This document shows positions 44,176 through 64,000 of a stretch of DNA of 64,000 bases, piece by piece. Below the pieces are notes generated by a model, which ran no database searches, was not told where the DNA came from, and saw only the letters and a program-made list of their open reading frames with translations. Source of the stretch: Siderastrea radians (taxonomy: Eukaryota; Cnidaria; Anthozoa; Scleractinia; Rhizangiidae). The position numbers and the translations under genes were made by a program. Each line of letters begins with the position of its first letter. Position 1 is the stretch's first letter. The stretch is taken from the NCBI GenBank assembly GCA_964017195.1, contig OZ024896.1:35643307-35707306 (forward strand). Direction: 5' to 3'.

Positions 44176-45430
44176 CTAAGCCCCAGGTACCGCTGAGGAA
44201 AATGAAACACATTTCCCCTGGTATCGTTGAAGAGTGCGGACATTCACCGTTTTTTTGCAAGCCAGGATTTCTTCTCTTAAGGTAGCGAACGCAACGACTT
44301 TACTCCAGGGAAGTTCGAAAGCTTGCTTTGAAGAGTCCACCACATGACCGAGATACTCTATACGCTTAGCCGGATACAAGACGGACTTCTGAATGCCAAT
44401 TGTGTACCCTAATTGAATTAACAATGATGCAACAATGAATATGGCTACTTTCGCTGCCTCCAGCCTGAACTTTTCCGTGCGAGCTGAAGGAGATAAAGAC
44501 CAAGGGCCAGTTGGAGCAAAAACCTCACCGTTAAGTCGATCATCAATGTACAATGAACAAGGAACTCCACATGACCTTAAATAGCTGGATGCAGCCAATC
44601 CCATAGTATGGTAAATATATGGAGACTCTTTCCATCCAAATGGCAAAGTTGTGGAGACAAACCACCATCCACCCCATTCAAAACCGAACAACACCTGTGA
44701 GGACTCCTGCAAGTGGACGTGATCGTATCCTGACTTATCATCACATTTCGTAAAATACGAATCTTTGTAGATATAGCGCTTCACATCCACTAATTTATCA
44801 AGTGAAAAAGGACAATCCTTCATCCACAGATTGAGGAACCTGGCGTCCAAACAATCTCGGCTTGGATGGCTCTACCGTGAGCGGAAGAACTAGGTACGGT
44901 GGTTCGTCCAGATCAACTTTTCCCCAAACCCTGACGGAACCCATCGCCACACGTTTGAGAATCGCATCCGAAATGAAGGTAGAAAACTTCTTACACAATG
45001 CATGATTCCGGAAATATTTAGGCGGAGGAAAATCAGAGTCGTATGATTCACCCTTTAAAGTACCCGAATAGTGATTCACAAAATCATGCACGTCTACTTT
45101 GCTCGAGATCCAATTAAGTATTTGGTCACCCTTCGGATGGTTAATCAAAATCTTCTGCCAGGCGGACGGGTCTTTGTGAACGCCGCCAGCCACAAAATGA
45201 TCGGGGTCACGAAATCGCAACAGAGATAAATCAGGCACCTCTTCGGAAACTAGAACGTCCTTTATAGTGGGAATCTCTGTAACTCCCTCCTGAACGAGAA
45301 CCCCATCTATAGTAGTCGAAAATAAGTTCTCATTGGGAGGCTGACAACAGGATAATTTATGATCAAATTCCTCATCTATCTTTTCCCAGGCAGGAATTTC
45401 AAAGCCCTCGCAGATCCTTCTCCGCTTCAC
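44176..45430 (-). pseudogene. reverse transcriptase of the Ngaro-like element (frameshifted)
   Basis: Frame 45430-44798 gives the N-terminal extension and first RT strands (ending PSKPRLF). Frame 44850-44176 gives the palm: LDARFLN, TKCDDKSGYDHVHL, LPFGWKESPYIY and the catalytic LYIDDRL (YxDD box). The two frames overlap and differ by one register near 44,850, where the sequence aagccgagattg loses agreement with the family (R-L-x-L-D-A-R); a two-base loss would explain it. The first frame begins just after an in-frame TGA, so its true start, or how it is joined to gag, is unclear. Confidence 0.82.
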
Positions 45431-45834
45431 CTGGCGGATCTGCGAAATAATTGGGAAAAATACTTATGGGAAACTGAAAACCCAAACGAAATTATCCCTC
45501 CCAAGAGAATCTAACCACTAAAGATGAGGTCCCCGATCAGGAGAGAGTAACTTCCCACGCCCCGAAAGGAACGTCCACAGACTGCCCAGCAATAAGGCTA
45601 GCCCATGGGAGTTGCTCACCCTCATCGAAGATAAAACTAAAATTTTGTTGTGGTACCCATATGCCATGAAATAAAAGACTAAGAAATGCCCTAAAAATAC
45701 CAAATAACAGTAACAAAGGAAATCAACTTTGTACACACGAATCAATTTTATACTGTTTGTAATTCATTTATTTTTATTCTTATTACACGCAAATGGTTCA
45801 ACTGAACTTAAAACCACAGATTTAATCTGTCCGA

Positions 45835-47465
45835 TCACACTGGCGACCCCCTGAACCATCTCCCTCTCTTTGCTGGTGGTGGCTTTCCCTCATCTCTCCA
45901 GCGCATTTGACAATTTCTCTGGTAATGACCATAACCCTTACAATAGAAGCACTGAAGACCGCCTAGAGATCTACCACGATCACGACCTCGGAACGTGGGT
46001 GTAGCCGAAAAGGATGGGACCCTCAGGGCCTTGTCGACCTTTGTCATAGCATCAAGCACCTTCTCTTGGTCTTTGTCTCCAAGAAGAGCCAAAACATATC
46101 TTTTAAATTGCTCATCTGAACCACCCATCTTCTCACGTAAAGCTTGGAACACTGTAGAGTAGTAGTTGGCTTTAGGGTGCTTGGTTTCCAGAGCCACAAC
46201 CTTCAGGTTTAAAATCTGCTCGAACACCTGGTCCTTATTAAATGGTACAGCCTTTGACTTCACGAACTGCATAATCTTTTCGATGATACCAACAACAGTC
46301 GCTTGCTGCCATTGTTCTAGCTTCTGAATTCTCCTCGCGAAATCCTCCATATTGGGTATCTAAAGCCAACACAGAAAGTTAGCTTATAACTGACTCAATA
46401 AACCCATATTATATCGATTCACTCTCTCAAGCAGCCTCGATAACGGGCCTACGTTATCATTCTCTCATGCTGCCTCGATCACGGGCCCATTATATGATTT
46501 TCTCAAGCAGCCACGATCACGGGCCTGCGTTATCCTTTTTCCATACTGCCACGATCACGGGCAGTTCTATCATTTTCTCAAGCAGCCGCGATCACGGGTC
46601 TGCGTTATCATTTTTTTTTTATATATACTGCCACGATCACGGGCCAGTTTTATCATTTACCCAAGCAGCCACGAACACGGGCCTGCGTTATCATTTTATA
46701 CTGCCACGATCACGGGCCAGTTTTATCATTTCCTCAAGCAGCCACGATCACGGGCCTGCGTTATCATTTCTTTTTTTTTTTTTTTTTTTTTATACCGCCT
46801 CGATCACGGGCCAGATTTCCCATTTTCTCATGCTGCCTCGATCACGGGCCAGCGTATCATTTTCAAGCAGCCACGATCACGGGCCTACATTCTAATGTGA
46901 TGTATATATACTGCCTCGATCACGGCAAGTTTCGTAACAGACAATAACAATTCAGTGCTTTCACAGACGCGACTACAGCAAATATTAAACCCGATGTTCT
47001 ATCCAGCGAAGCCATACGGTATAAACTACCCGTTGTAACATAAACACAGTAATAAAAAATTTAGAAACCAGCAAAGCAAAACAAAATGAAGGGATAAAAC
47101 TATAGAAAGACCAACGAGGCAATAATATAAAACAAACTTGGGAACCCGTAACTAGAATTAAATTCACCGCAATACCAAGGAACGCAAAACAAGGGAAAAC
47201 GACATTACTACAGAAAACCCGACCAGGCGACCAAACCCCTAGTATAAGCTTCGCGAACTAGCGACAAAAGTTTAAGCAAACAAGAAATAAATACCTCAGC
47301 GACTTGTCCATCTGCCGCTGGAGCGTTCGGTGCCGGTGCATTCGGTGCCGGTGCATTCGGTGCCGGTGCATTCGGTGCCGGTGGATTCGGTGCTAGTTCA
47401 TCTTCTACACCTTGTAGCACTGCAAGAACCGCTGCAGGAGCTGCAATAGGAGCTTGTTCTTCCAT
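45835..47465 (-). CDS. gag-like protein of the Ngaro-like element, spliced
   Basis: Exon 2 (46359-45835) encodes a helical N-terminus (MEDFARRIQKLEQWQQATVV), then a basic linker and one CCHC zinc knuckle (CFYCKGYGHYQRNC), typical of nucleic-acid-binding gag proteins. Exon 1 (47465-47295) encodes MEEQAPIAAPAAVLAVLQG followed by tandem NAPAP repeats. Donor GAG-GTATTT and acceptor TTCTGTGTTGGCTTTAG join both in phase 0. The internal ATG at 46350 could also start the short form without splicing. Splicing is inferred, not proven. Confidence 0.7.
46440..46930 (-). repeat. ~40-bp minisatellite in the gag intron
   Basis: About twelve units of the form cagccacgatcacgggcctg followed by cgttatcattttctcaag, interrupted by T-runs. 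It lies fully inside the putative intron of the gag gene and so would be removed from the spliced RNA. Confidence 0.85.
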
Positions 47466-47507
47466 GAATCTACAGTTCGAGCCGGGGTTGATGGAAACAA
47501 AGACAAC

Positions 47508-47694
47508 GCCAACTAAAGTTCCCTCTTCGTCGGTTTGAATTAACTAACCACGAGTTATGAGCGTCCTTTTCCCTTTATATTACCCAGCGACCAATGAGCA
47601 ACAAGTCCTATTGCAACACATTGCTCTGCACGTGCTGAAGGTGATTAATGACCTAATCTCGGCGGAATATACATATTTACATGACTGTGCATAG
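47508..47694 (-). repeat. 5' terminal repeat A1 of the Ngaro-like element
   Basis: 187 bp, same sequence and orientation as A2 at 41354-41540. It ends tgactgtgcatag, where unrelated DNA begins. The sequence just inside it (47,473-47,493) is an inverted copy of a stretch beside A2. Confidence 0.85.
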
Positions 47695-48146
47695 TTCTTC
47701 CTCCCGTTTTAGCCCTTCAGGGCAGTGGGCGAAAAGATTTCCAAACCGAAATCGGACTTGTCACAACAAGCAATTTACCGGATTTGTCGTCGGACGAGAC
47801 CCAAGTTTCAAGAAAAAGATGTTCATTCAATATTTACGTGGATTTTCGTTTTTGTATCGTGTTAGCCTGCTCGTTCAGGTAGGTGAGCTTGTTGTAGCTT
47901 GTTGAAACATCGATGCTTGCTACGTTGTAAACAATCGACTTTATTTAGGCTTTATTTTAGAAGAAAATCTCTAGCTTTGTGATCACGAACTTAAGTTGCG
48001 AGGCTTAAAATTTCCGAAATCGCTTAGCTTGGGTTTTGTTTCGATTGCGTGGTATACATTACTCGGTCGACATTGCTAGGTCAATCAGGGTGACCTGAAT
48101 TTTAATTTTCTATGCTTTGTTTACATGATTGTCTGTTTCGGTTCGG
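47695..48146. other. no gene recognised
   Basis: Flank of the retrotransposon; no domain-bearing frame or repeat was seen. Confidence 0.35.
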
Positions 48147-49649
48147 TGGAAAACGAGGAGTGCGGAGTGCGGAGTGTGGAAATGCGGAGTGTGGAAAAGG
48201 AGGAGTGTAGATAATGCGGAGTGTGGAAATGCGGAGTGTGGAAAATACAGAGTGTGGAAAACGCGGAGTGTTAAAGAAAAAATATATAAAAAGGTAATAA
48301 AAAGGTTAAGGCGGTCTTATACTCAAAAAAGGTGATGTTAGGTTGCAAAAGTCAATTTTTTTTAAATGGGAAAATTGTAAACTTTAATCACTTGGGAATG
48401 CTGTCTTGAAATAATCTCACTCGATTTCCAGCACTAAAGCAGCGAGATTTAAGAAATCTAATCAGCAGTATGCGACTTTTTCCATGGCAACGGCCATAGC
48501 AACAATTGTTTACATTTATTAAATGCGCACAAACAAGCCTCAATAAGAACATTAACCCCCCCCCCCCACCGCCTCTCTGTAAAATGGCATCTGGTACTAC
48601 TGTGGAGAAACACCTGACTGAGGAGAGAGTCCTGAGGTCCGAGTTTTAACCGACAAAACATGACCCAAATCTTACAGAAACGATGGTTTTTGCATCAAAT
48701 TACCGTTCAGCTTGTATTTTAGTGTGGCAACTTGAATTTGACAATAGTTTTAGGATAATAAGTGACGGATAAGCTGTCTAGAATCCGTTCCCTTATCTTT
48801 AAGGCTGTTTTTCTCCAATAACAGAATTTCTCGAACTGAATAAACTTTTGAGCCCGATATCTCCGGGGCATTGTAACCTAGTGTTCTGAAATTTTCAGCA
48901 AGATTAAAGGACTTAATTTCCTAGGTCGTAAACCTAAAAAATGCTCACGATCTTGAACTGCTTCTCAGTAAGTGAATCCTTGCCCTCTTTTTTATTTCCT
49001 TCTACCTTACTTTCTGGAAAAAAAGAATAAAAATAAATTCGACAGAGGCCAAGCTGTTTAATGTTCGAGATTTAGCCCCTGAAGAATTCATCTGTGGACA
49101 GATCTAAGTTGATTTCATACTTATCCAACCGTGCATTAGTTAGATATCGTGCTTACAATGAACCCCCTGTTTTTTTTTTACTGAGAAGGCTGGTTAATCA
49201 TTAACTATTATGTCATGTGACCTGAAAAGACTCAGTTTGAAGTCAGGGCGTGAATCCCTATAAAATGATGGTAAAAGTCTCCCGCAAAGTTCTTTTCTAA
49301 AGAAATTCACTTTTTGGGTATAAGACCACCTTAAACGAAAAAATACCCTACCTAACTCCCCTGTCCCCCTGTGCGGACCCTGGATTAACTACTGTTAACA
49401 AAATGAAAAATCACAAAATTTATTTGTTGCTTATTTTCAAAATCGCGAAATTAAGTACTCGTAAAACACGTCTTTCGAATTCTAGAGAAATAAATACACG
49501 TGGAAATTAATTAAAATTAATGAATGTAAAAAGCTTGTATGGAAAAGGAAATTAAAAATAATCTTTAATTCCGCTTTGTTCTTGGTAAGGTCATAGCGAT
49601 ATCATAGGTGATACCTTCACACGGACACAAGTAACAAGGTATAACACTC

Positions 49650-50165
49650 TATAAAACTCCTTTATGCATCATTGCATTTTAACGCGCGTAGCATTATTGC
49701 GAATTAACGACATTAAAAATCATCAGTCCATGTTCTCTGAAAAAGCGATGCGTCATTGCATTTTCATTGCTAAATCGTACATTATTTATTGTAGCTATAA
49801 AGAACAGAAACGAATAGGTAAATAAAAGAAAACAACACGCGTAGCGTTATTGTAAATTAACGATATTAACATCAGTCCATGTTCTTTGACAAAGGGATGC
49901 ATCATTGCATTTTCATTGCTAGATCGTACATTATTTTTTTCTAGACGTGAAGAACAATAACGAATAGGTAAATAAAAGAAATCAACGCGCGTTGTCAGCT
50001 GCGTTGTAAATAAACGACATAAACAATCAGGCAATGTTATTTAAAAGAGCGATGCATCATTGAGTTTCATTGCTAAATCGTACATTAGTTTTTTGTAGCT
50101 ATGATGAACAGCAACGAATACTGAGGTAAATAAAAAAATCCACACGTGTAGCATTACTGATAATT
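49650..50165. repeat. tandem ~120-bp repeats
   Basis: About four copies share gatgcatcattgcattttca, ttgctaaatcgtacattatt and aacgaataggtaaataaaag, with diverged edges. Confidence 0.8.
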
Positions 50166-50418
50166 AACGAGTGGTAGGTGCTGAAGTCGACATGTACACG
50201 TCCGTCAAAAACAGGATTTTTTCGCTTGATATGCGCAAGGCTGGGATGGTAATAGGGGGGACGTAATAGGTATTGGTAAAGTCTGTGCTGTACACCAACG
50301 CCCCTGTGTTGTCGTCCCTGCGTACCACCCGACGGTCGACGTGTTTGACCACGATGTTGTGTGGTGGCTGACGAAATTTTTCTGCAAAATTGTCACCGCA
50401 TCCGTAGCACTTTTTCAC
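50164..50418 (-). pseudogene. Cys-containing protein fragment of transposon type
   Basis: 84-residue frame starting MKKCYGCGDNF (a CxxC pair), then KFRQPPHNIVVKHVDRR and TDFTNTYYVPP. It looks like the conserved C-terminal region of a larger multi-copy protein and lies in the loop of a foldback. The family could not be named. No upstream continuation was found, so it is treated as a remnant. Confidence 0.4.
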
Positions 50419-50946
50419 ATTTTCACTTTTTCACACGCGGAGATCAATGCGGGATTGAAGTCACATGCGAATAGGTGTGAAAATGAGTGTCCGAACCGAC
50501 TACAATGGCTTATTGTCTTAACCGGAAACAACTACAATAGTTTAACCGGAAATAAAAACTACACAAAACGTGTTTTACGAGCACTAAATTTCGCGGTTTT
50601 GAAAACAAACAAAAAATAAATTTTGTTATTTTTTTCATTTCGTTAAGAGTATTGTGCTTTTCTAGGGTCTGCACAGGGGGGCATGGTACGGGAAGGAGTT
50701 ATATTGGGTGTTATACCTACGTGTGGCGATATTACCTTATTTTTTTCTTTTAAGCTTTTTATATATTTATATATATTTTTCTTTAACACTCCGCTTTTTC
50801 CACACTCCGCATTTTCTACACTCCGCATTTTCTACGCTCCACGTTTTCCACACTCCGCATTTTCTACAATCCGCATTTTCTACACTCCTCGTTTTCCACA
50901 CTCCGCACTCCGCACTCCGCACTCCGCACTCCGCGTTTTCCACACC

Positions 50947-52109
50947 ACATTCGCCTCTCTTTTCACGTGGTAGTGATTTACATTACAGGAAATCGTTTCA
51001 GGATTTTCTGCAAGTATATAAACGAGATTTTCTTTCCTTTTCATGCAAACGTGAAATATCCTGTTCATAGGAACTTGTAACGCTCGTTTTGCAACATCCT
51101 GATTCCTGCCCCAATTTTGTTGGCACCCCTCTAAGACAGACATCTCTCTAGCCGGACGGTCACTGCCTCTCAAAGATGCCTCTCCAAGAGGACACCTCTT
51201 GAAGGTCCAATTTAGATGGTGCAATTGTATGACTTTTGTTTATGACTTTTGCATGTGACTTCAGTAGTTCGCATTGCTTGCATCACTGCAAAAATAGCGT
51301 GCAACTCCAATCATAAATACTGGCAATACTGTACATTGTCTGTTACCATGAATGTTAAATTTGGGTGTTACTGTGAGAAATATGTAAAACCTACATGTAT
51401 GCACACTATTTTCTCTGTACATTAATATTCATCCCAAAGCAAATTTTTTTTGTTAAAGCTTTTGCTGGAGATATATTTTTTTTGGATTGGGAAAAAATTG
51501 TATGATAAATTAACATCCACAAAAATTTAGTGTTATAAGGGAGGCCCCGTTAGTAAGGTGATTGTTTGTCTGCTGTCTGTATTTGAAGACTTTTTATGTT
51601 GCAAGCAGTTCTCTCGCAGACGTTTGTGCAGTGATCTTATTTAGGGCCTCATAAAGTGTCTTTCACTTGGTCCTGTTGCCTGGGTTACTTCTGTGATGAA
51701 TCTGTTATCCTGTAAACTATGATCTGGTTCATTAAGGACCAGTTCAGCTTCATGATAAATAGAGGATATTACACAGCGGCGCGAAGATATGAATTTAATT
51801 TTCGAGTGGTAAAAACAATATTTTACAAAAGAGCACATGTACAGCAAGTGAGTAAAATATTTTTTTTTGTTATCACTAAAATTCACATTTGCGAGCCGTT
51901 GTGTAATTTTCTTTTTATTGTTATAGACAAGAGTATTTTTGCACAAACAACAGTGTAAAAGCAGGAAATGATGTCATCAATATCCTCACCAGTGAGGATA
52001 TGGAAAATACGCCACTCAAGTCCTGGATGTAGTTTCCGAGTGGTCTAATTTCCACTAAAACACTCTTGTCTGTAAAATAATATGGAATATTTTCTGTTAA
52101 TTCACATAG
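50947..52109. other. no gene recognised
   Basis: AT-rich with a few short inverted words (tcctcaccagtgaggatatg near 51,985). No supported coding signal. Confidence 0.35.
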
Positions 52110-52286
52110 CTCATAGCCACTAACCAGCTTGAACAGGCAGCTCTGAACCCAGAAACCATTCAGCGCTTGATGTCCATGGCCGAGCTGCAGGCTCCGAGGA
52201 TGAGATCCCGCACCATGGAAAGTCTTCAGATTTATACATGAAGCTGATCACCTAACTCGTGGCTATGACATCATGCTTTATAACTG
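52110..52286 (+). pseudogene. orphan exon-like segment
   Basis: After a good acceptor (TTTTCTGTTAATTCACATAG) the frame encodes LIATNQLEQAALNPETIQRL and continues to a TGA at about 52,227. A GTAAGAG donor lies at 52,287, and the part before it is open only in another frame (HLTRGYDIMLYNW). A following acceptor (TTTATCTCCAG, 52,788) would join that frame to about 26 more residues and a stop, with AATAAA near 53,078. This could be the end of a decayed gene broken by one frameshift. No family recognised. Confidence 0.3.
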
Positions 52287-52313
52287 GTAAGAGAGTTAGC
52301 CTGTTCCAGTGGT

Positions 52314-52458
52314 AGACGCTAGCAGCTCCTTTCTGGATAGTTCAGCAGTCGAGCGGCAAGCGTTTCCCTCAGCTTACATTAACTTCGCTTCGCTCGCCCA
52401 ATCTCTGCGTTACATATCGCTTGCCGCTCCACTATCCAGAGAAGGACTGCTAGCAGTC
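52314..52458. repeat. 145-bp hairpin element
   Basis: gctagcagctcctttctgga is mirrored by tccagagaaggactgctagc; inside are agcggcaagcg and cgcttgccgct. It lies in the possible intron of the orphan exon. Confidence 0.7.
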
Positions 52459-53099
52459 TATTCCAGTGGGGGAGGGGAGGGGAGATGGTTGAAACATAGA
52501 GGAGGGTGTCCATAGGGTTTCGAAGCTCATGGCAGCAAAACAGTAAAATATTCTCAAAAACCATTTTCAAAAATGTTGAAAAATGAGCAGTATCACAAGA
52601 AAGTCCTTGTCAGTATGTGTAGCTTTTAATTAAAAGGCTCACACTTCAGGGAGAGTAGGGAAAGGTTTAAATGACGTGGCACATGGTTAGGGCAAAATCA
52701 GTATGTGATGTGTGAAAGTAAGTGAAAGAGGAAGGGAAGTTTAAAATAAACTTTTATTAAAGTGTCCTTTTTTAAATTTTATCTCCAGGATATTCAACAT
52801 GCACACAGGAATGGAAGAACACCAAATGTCAGAAAAAATATCAATAGAAAACATACTGGGAATATGATTAGGTCATTAATATCAAGGAAGATTTCATGGA
52901 CTCTTACAACAACTGTTCGCAGAGACAAAAGTTGTAAGGCCCTTGATAGCTAGCAAGTGTAAAATGTTTAGAGGTGTGTCATTGTAGTGGGAGATGGGAA
53001 TTTATTTTCCCAGATTTACCGTTTTTGTCAAACACAACATGGATATGACTTGAAGACTGTGACTCAAGTAGTCACAAATAAAATCATAAAAAAAGTGTC

Positions 53100-55281
53100 A
53101 TTGAGTTTGTTGTAATTATTTAAGGGAACCTCTAAATGTAGAATGCTCGAGCTGTTAGGCCTGAAATCCTGGGAGAGAAGGGCGGGGAATCTCTCCCACA
53201 AGGGAAATTTTGAGTCAACATTGAGGTTGCACCCAGAAGCTTGAGAAGTCTAAAGCTATTGACCATTAGCCGTATTGCAGATTTAGATCGTAGGGAGGAG
53301 AGGGTGATCTGAGCAGGGAAGGACGAGAGGAGTGGGGTGGGTAGAGGAGTGGGGGGGGGGGGAGGTGAAGGGGAAGGAGTGGAGTGTTCCCCTCTCCCCA
53401 GTCTCTTATTCTTTCTCCCCGTGGTAAGGTAAGGTGAAACTTGTTGTAAGTACGGTGTTCCCCTCAGGTATTTACAGCCAAATATTACTAACAATATAAT
53501 ACAACTAATTACCTAACTAATCATAACTAGAACAAAACTCTCGAACCTGATTGGGTATCACCTTTAATAGGACGGTGTAATTGGACAGTGTACGTGTCGT
53601 GCCTTAGTATTGTAGGACGGTAAGTACACACGCTGCAATGGGTCAGTTGCATTTGAGTGACTTCTTGCTTTAACTGTGGTCTTTCTTTGTCCGGATTTCT
53701 TTCTCGAATTTTATTATAGTTATGATTAACTAGTAACAGGACTTTGTGTCGTGCAATTCAGTCTGTAATCGTACTCGTGATTAATAAACAAATCGGACGA
53801 CCGTGAATGGGGAGTTGAATAAAACGGGATTCTGGAATCATTTTCTTATCCATGTATTAATTTCGGGATTTTAGTGTTCTGGGTTAATGTGTGTATCTTT
53901 GAACAGATGAGACATTTACGAATTGTTGTGTTAAAGATATACCTGCACCTGCAGAGAAAGGACAAACGTGTCACACCTACTATTAATCCGGGAATTTGCT
54001 TTATTTCGTATCCTGAAACAAGTGTCGATTTTTGCTTGAACGTGAAAGAATCTTGGTAATTATTCGTGACGCGTGAAAAGGCTCAATGTTTTTACGTGAT
54101 TGAATTTTGCAAAGAGGCTTATAGGGGACCCTCTTACGTGACCGCTCATGGGAGAAATTTTCCCCTTTTGGTTTTTCTATACCAGGACGCCTCATTTGGA
54201 ATGCCGCACAAAAACTTTTCTTTAACGACTAATAGGAATCGTTCTGATCTGAAAAATCAAAGAAATGTGCCACGTAAATATTTAGTATTGACCGTCGTTT
54301 CACTGGATCGCTTCCGCTAACTTAGCACTTCCAGGAACTTGTAACACAAGACCGGAAAAACAAAACGAAAAAATTCTGGTCATCTTTTAAACTTACATCT
54401 GCTTCCCATTTTTGTTTTGCCTGGTCCTAGCCTATATATTGCCATTTTAACCCAAAGTATATATATCTTTATACTCATTTTGTGTCTACTTTCTTTCCCT
54501 TTTTTGTGAAAAACATTTTATGGAGTTAAAACCAAGTCACCTAGGATACCTAAAGTGGTTAGTTTGAACAATCATAAAGCTTCTACACCGAAAGCCAAAG
54601 CTGATTTATTTAATCGTTTCTTCGCCTCCGTGTTCCAGAAAAGCAATCTACATAGGTCAATAAGCTGATTTATTTAAACACCCATTTAGGTGTCAATTGC
54701 AGTACATAGCTTAACCTGCATAGCAAGTGCTAAAAGGGGAGCACGGGAGCTCGGAGGCGCCTGTCACGCTCGCCTGTCACGCAGTCAATAGAAAGCTTGT
54801 AGCGTTCGATAATGCAGAAGAGAAAAAAATGCTTTGATTTCTTCTCAGTGAGTGAACTCGGTTATACCAGCGGAAATATGTACAAACAACTCAGCACGTG
54901 TTTACAAAGAATGCATCGTATTCAACCAAGTCTTAAAACACGACAGTCCCATTGACTAGACGGGCGAAAAAAAATTGTTCAAAATTAGCGTTCTTGAGTG
55001 GCCGTTAGTAGAGGTTCGATTTTTAGTCTATAAAGCATTTTCCTTTTCTTCTTTGAGGAACAGTTTCCTGTTCCGTAATGAACTTGGCAAATGCGCAACA
55101 TCCGCTCTGTTTATATCACTGAGGACATCTCTGAGAGGACAGGAAACGGATCAGTTCAGTTGTATCGTGATATAGTCTGACCCCAAGTGACATCTAATAA
55201 TCTATTGTTGAATGCATCTATTAAACATGCATGATCCTCGCGATTAATTGAGATGCTCCAAGCGTCTTGGAAGGAGAAGAG
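53100..55281. other. no gene recognised; upstream region of gene B
   Basis: Contains a G-rich/C-rich stretch (53,330-53,400) and several short frames without domains. The last part (from about 55,170) is presumably the 5' untranslated region and promoter of gene B; no clear TATA box was identified. Confidence 0.35.
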
Positions 55282-63990
<8,709 letters not shown>

Positions 63991-64000
63991 GTGCGTTTAA

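Larger units (their letters stand above)
41125..47694 (-). mobile_element. Ngaro-like (DIRS order) tyrosine-recombinase retrotransposon
   Basis: Reading on the minus strand: repeat A1 (47694-47508), gag in two exons, reverse transcriptase, RNase H, tyrosine recombinase, B1 (41593-41541), A2 (41540-41354), spacer, B2 (41177-41125). Split direct repeats in the order A1-genes-B1-A2-B2 together with a tyrosine recombinase instead of a DDE integrase define Ngaro-type DIRS elements, which replicate through a circular DNA intermediate. The A copies (187 bp) and B copies (53 bp) look identical. The coding region has two frameshifts and one nonsense codon, so the copy is probably not autonomous. Confidence 0.85.
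48147..50946. mobile_element. 2.8-kb foldback with minisatellite ends
   Basis: The left end has tandem gcggagtgtggaaaat-type 16-bp units (48,147-48,270) followed by gtgttaaagaaaaa. The right end has the inverted form, tttttctttaacactccgc followed by tccacactccgcattt units (50,785-50,946). A second inverted match lies inside: 49,330-49,470 (ccccctgtgcggaccct, cgtaaaacacgt) against 50,560-50,710. The middle holds tandem repeats and a coding fragment. Confidence 0.75.

Noticed and set aside
46467..46895. 142-residue plus-strand frame rich in SHDHGPALSF
   Set aside because: It is a translation of the 40-bp minisatellite in the gag intron.
49650..50165. CRISPR-like regular repeats
   Set aside because: The genome is eukaryotic, units are ~120 bp and diverged, and there are no unique spacers between short fixed repeats.

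Overview
This is a eukaryotic, intron-rich, AT-rich animal window. The extracellular domain set (discoidin, fibronectin type II, ILEI/FAM3), the exclusively phase-1 domain exons and the style of the repeats (short foldback elements, a tRNA-Thr-like repeat, an Ngaro-like tyrosine-recombinase retrotransposon) suggest a cnidarian, most likely an anthozoan such as a stony coral. That assignment is inference. No database was searched; exon structures were read by eye from splice signals, phase agreement and domain motifs.

Gene A (+, 3,874 to 12,037) is the 3' part of a multi-exon type I membrane protein: discoidin (F5/8 type C) domain, fibronectin type II domain, Ser/Thr-rich stalk, one transmembrane helix and a short tail with NPF and acidic-dileucine motifs. 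Its first exons were not found and probably lie upstream of the window. Gene B (+, 55,282 to beyond 64,000) is a secreted protein: a signal-peptide exon, a roughly 6 kb repeat-filled first intron, a micro-exon, one complete ILEI/FAM3 domain over three exons, and the start of a second ILEI/FAM3 domain with the same exon phases.

Between them lies repeat-rich DNA. From about 13.3 to 30.2 kb there is a large nested foldback: minisatellite ends, inverted arms, two elements bounded by TTAA placed back to back at one TTAA target in the left arm, an element with a 9-bp duplication carrying a RecQ-like helicase fragment in the right arm, and a foldback with an 8-bp duplication in the loop. From 31.6 to 35.5 kb there is a terminal-inverted-repeat element and then five copies of a ~369-bp tandem unit.

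The tandem array ends directly before a compact cassette (35,481 to 37,752) that is the most unusual part of the window: a protein with a C-terminal tyrosine-recombinase-like part and a TRF-like Myb/SANT domain, a 121-residue cyclin-box protein, and a convergent two-exon gene of unknown function. The three are closely packed and look unlike the flanking repeats.

From 41.1 to 47.7 kb, on the minus strand, is an Ngaro-like (DIRS order) retrotransposon with gag, reverse transcriptase, RNase H and tyrosine recombinase. It has split direct repeats whose 187-bp copies appear identical, although the reading frames carry two frameshifts and one nonsense codon. The rest (47.7 to 55.3 kb) holds a minisatellite-ended foldback, small transposon remnants and sequence in which nothing was recognised.
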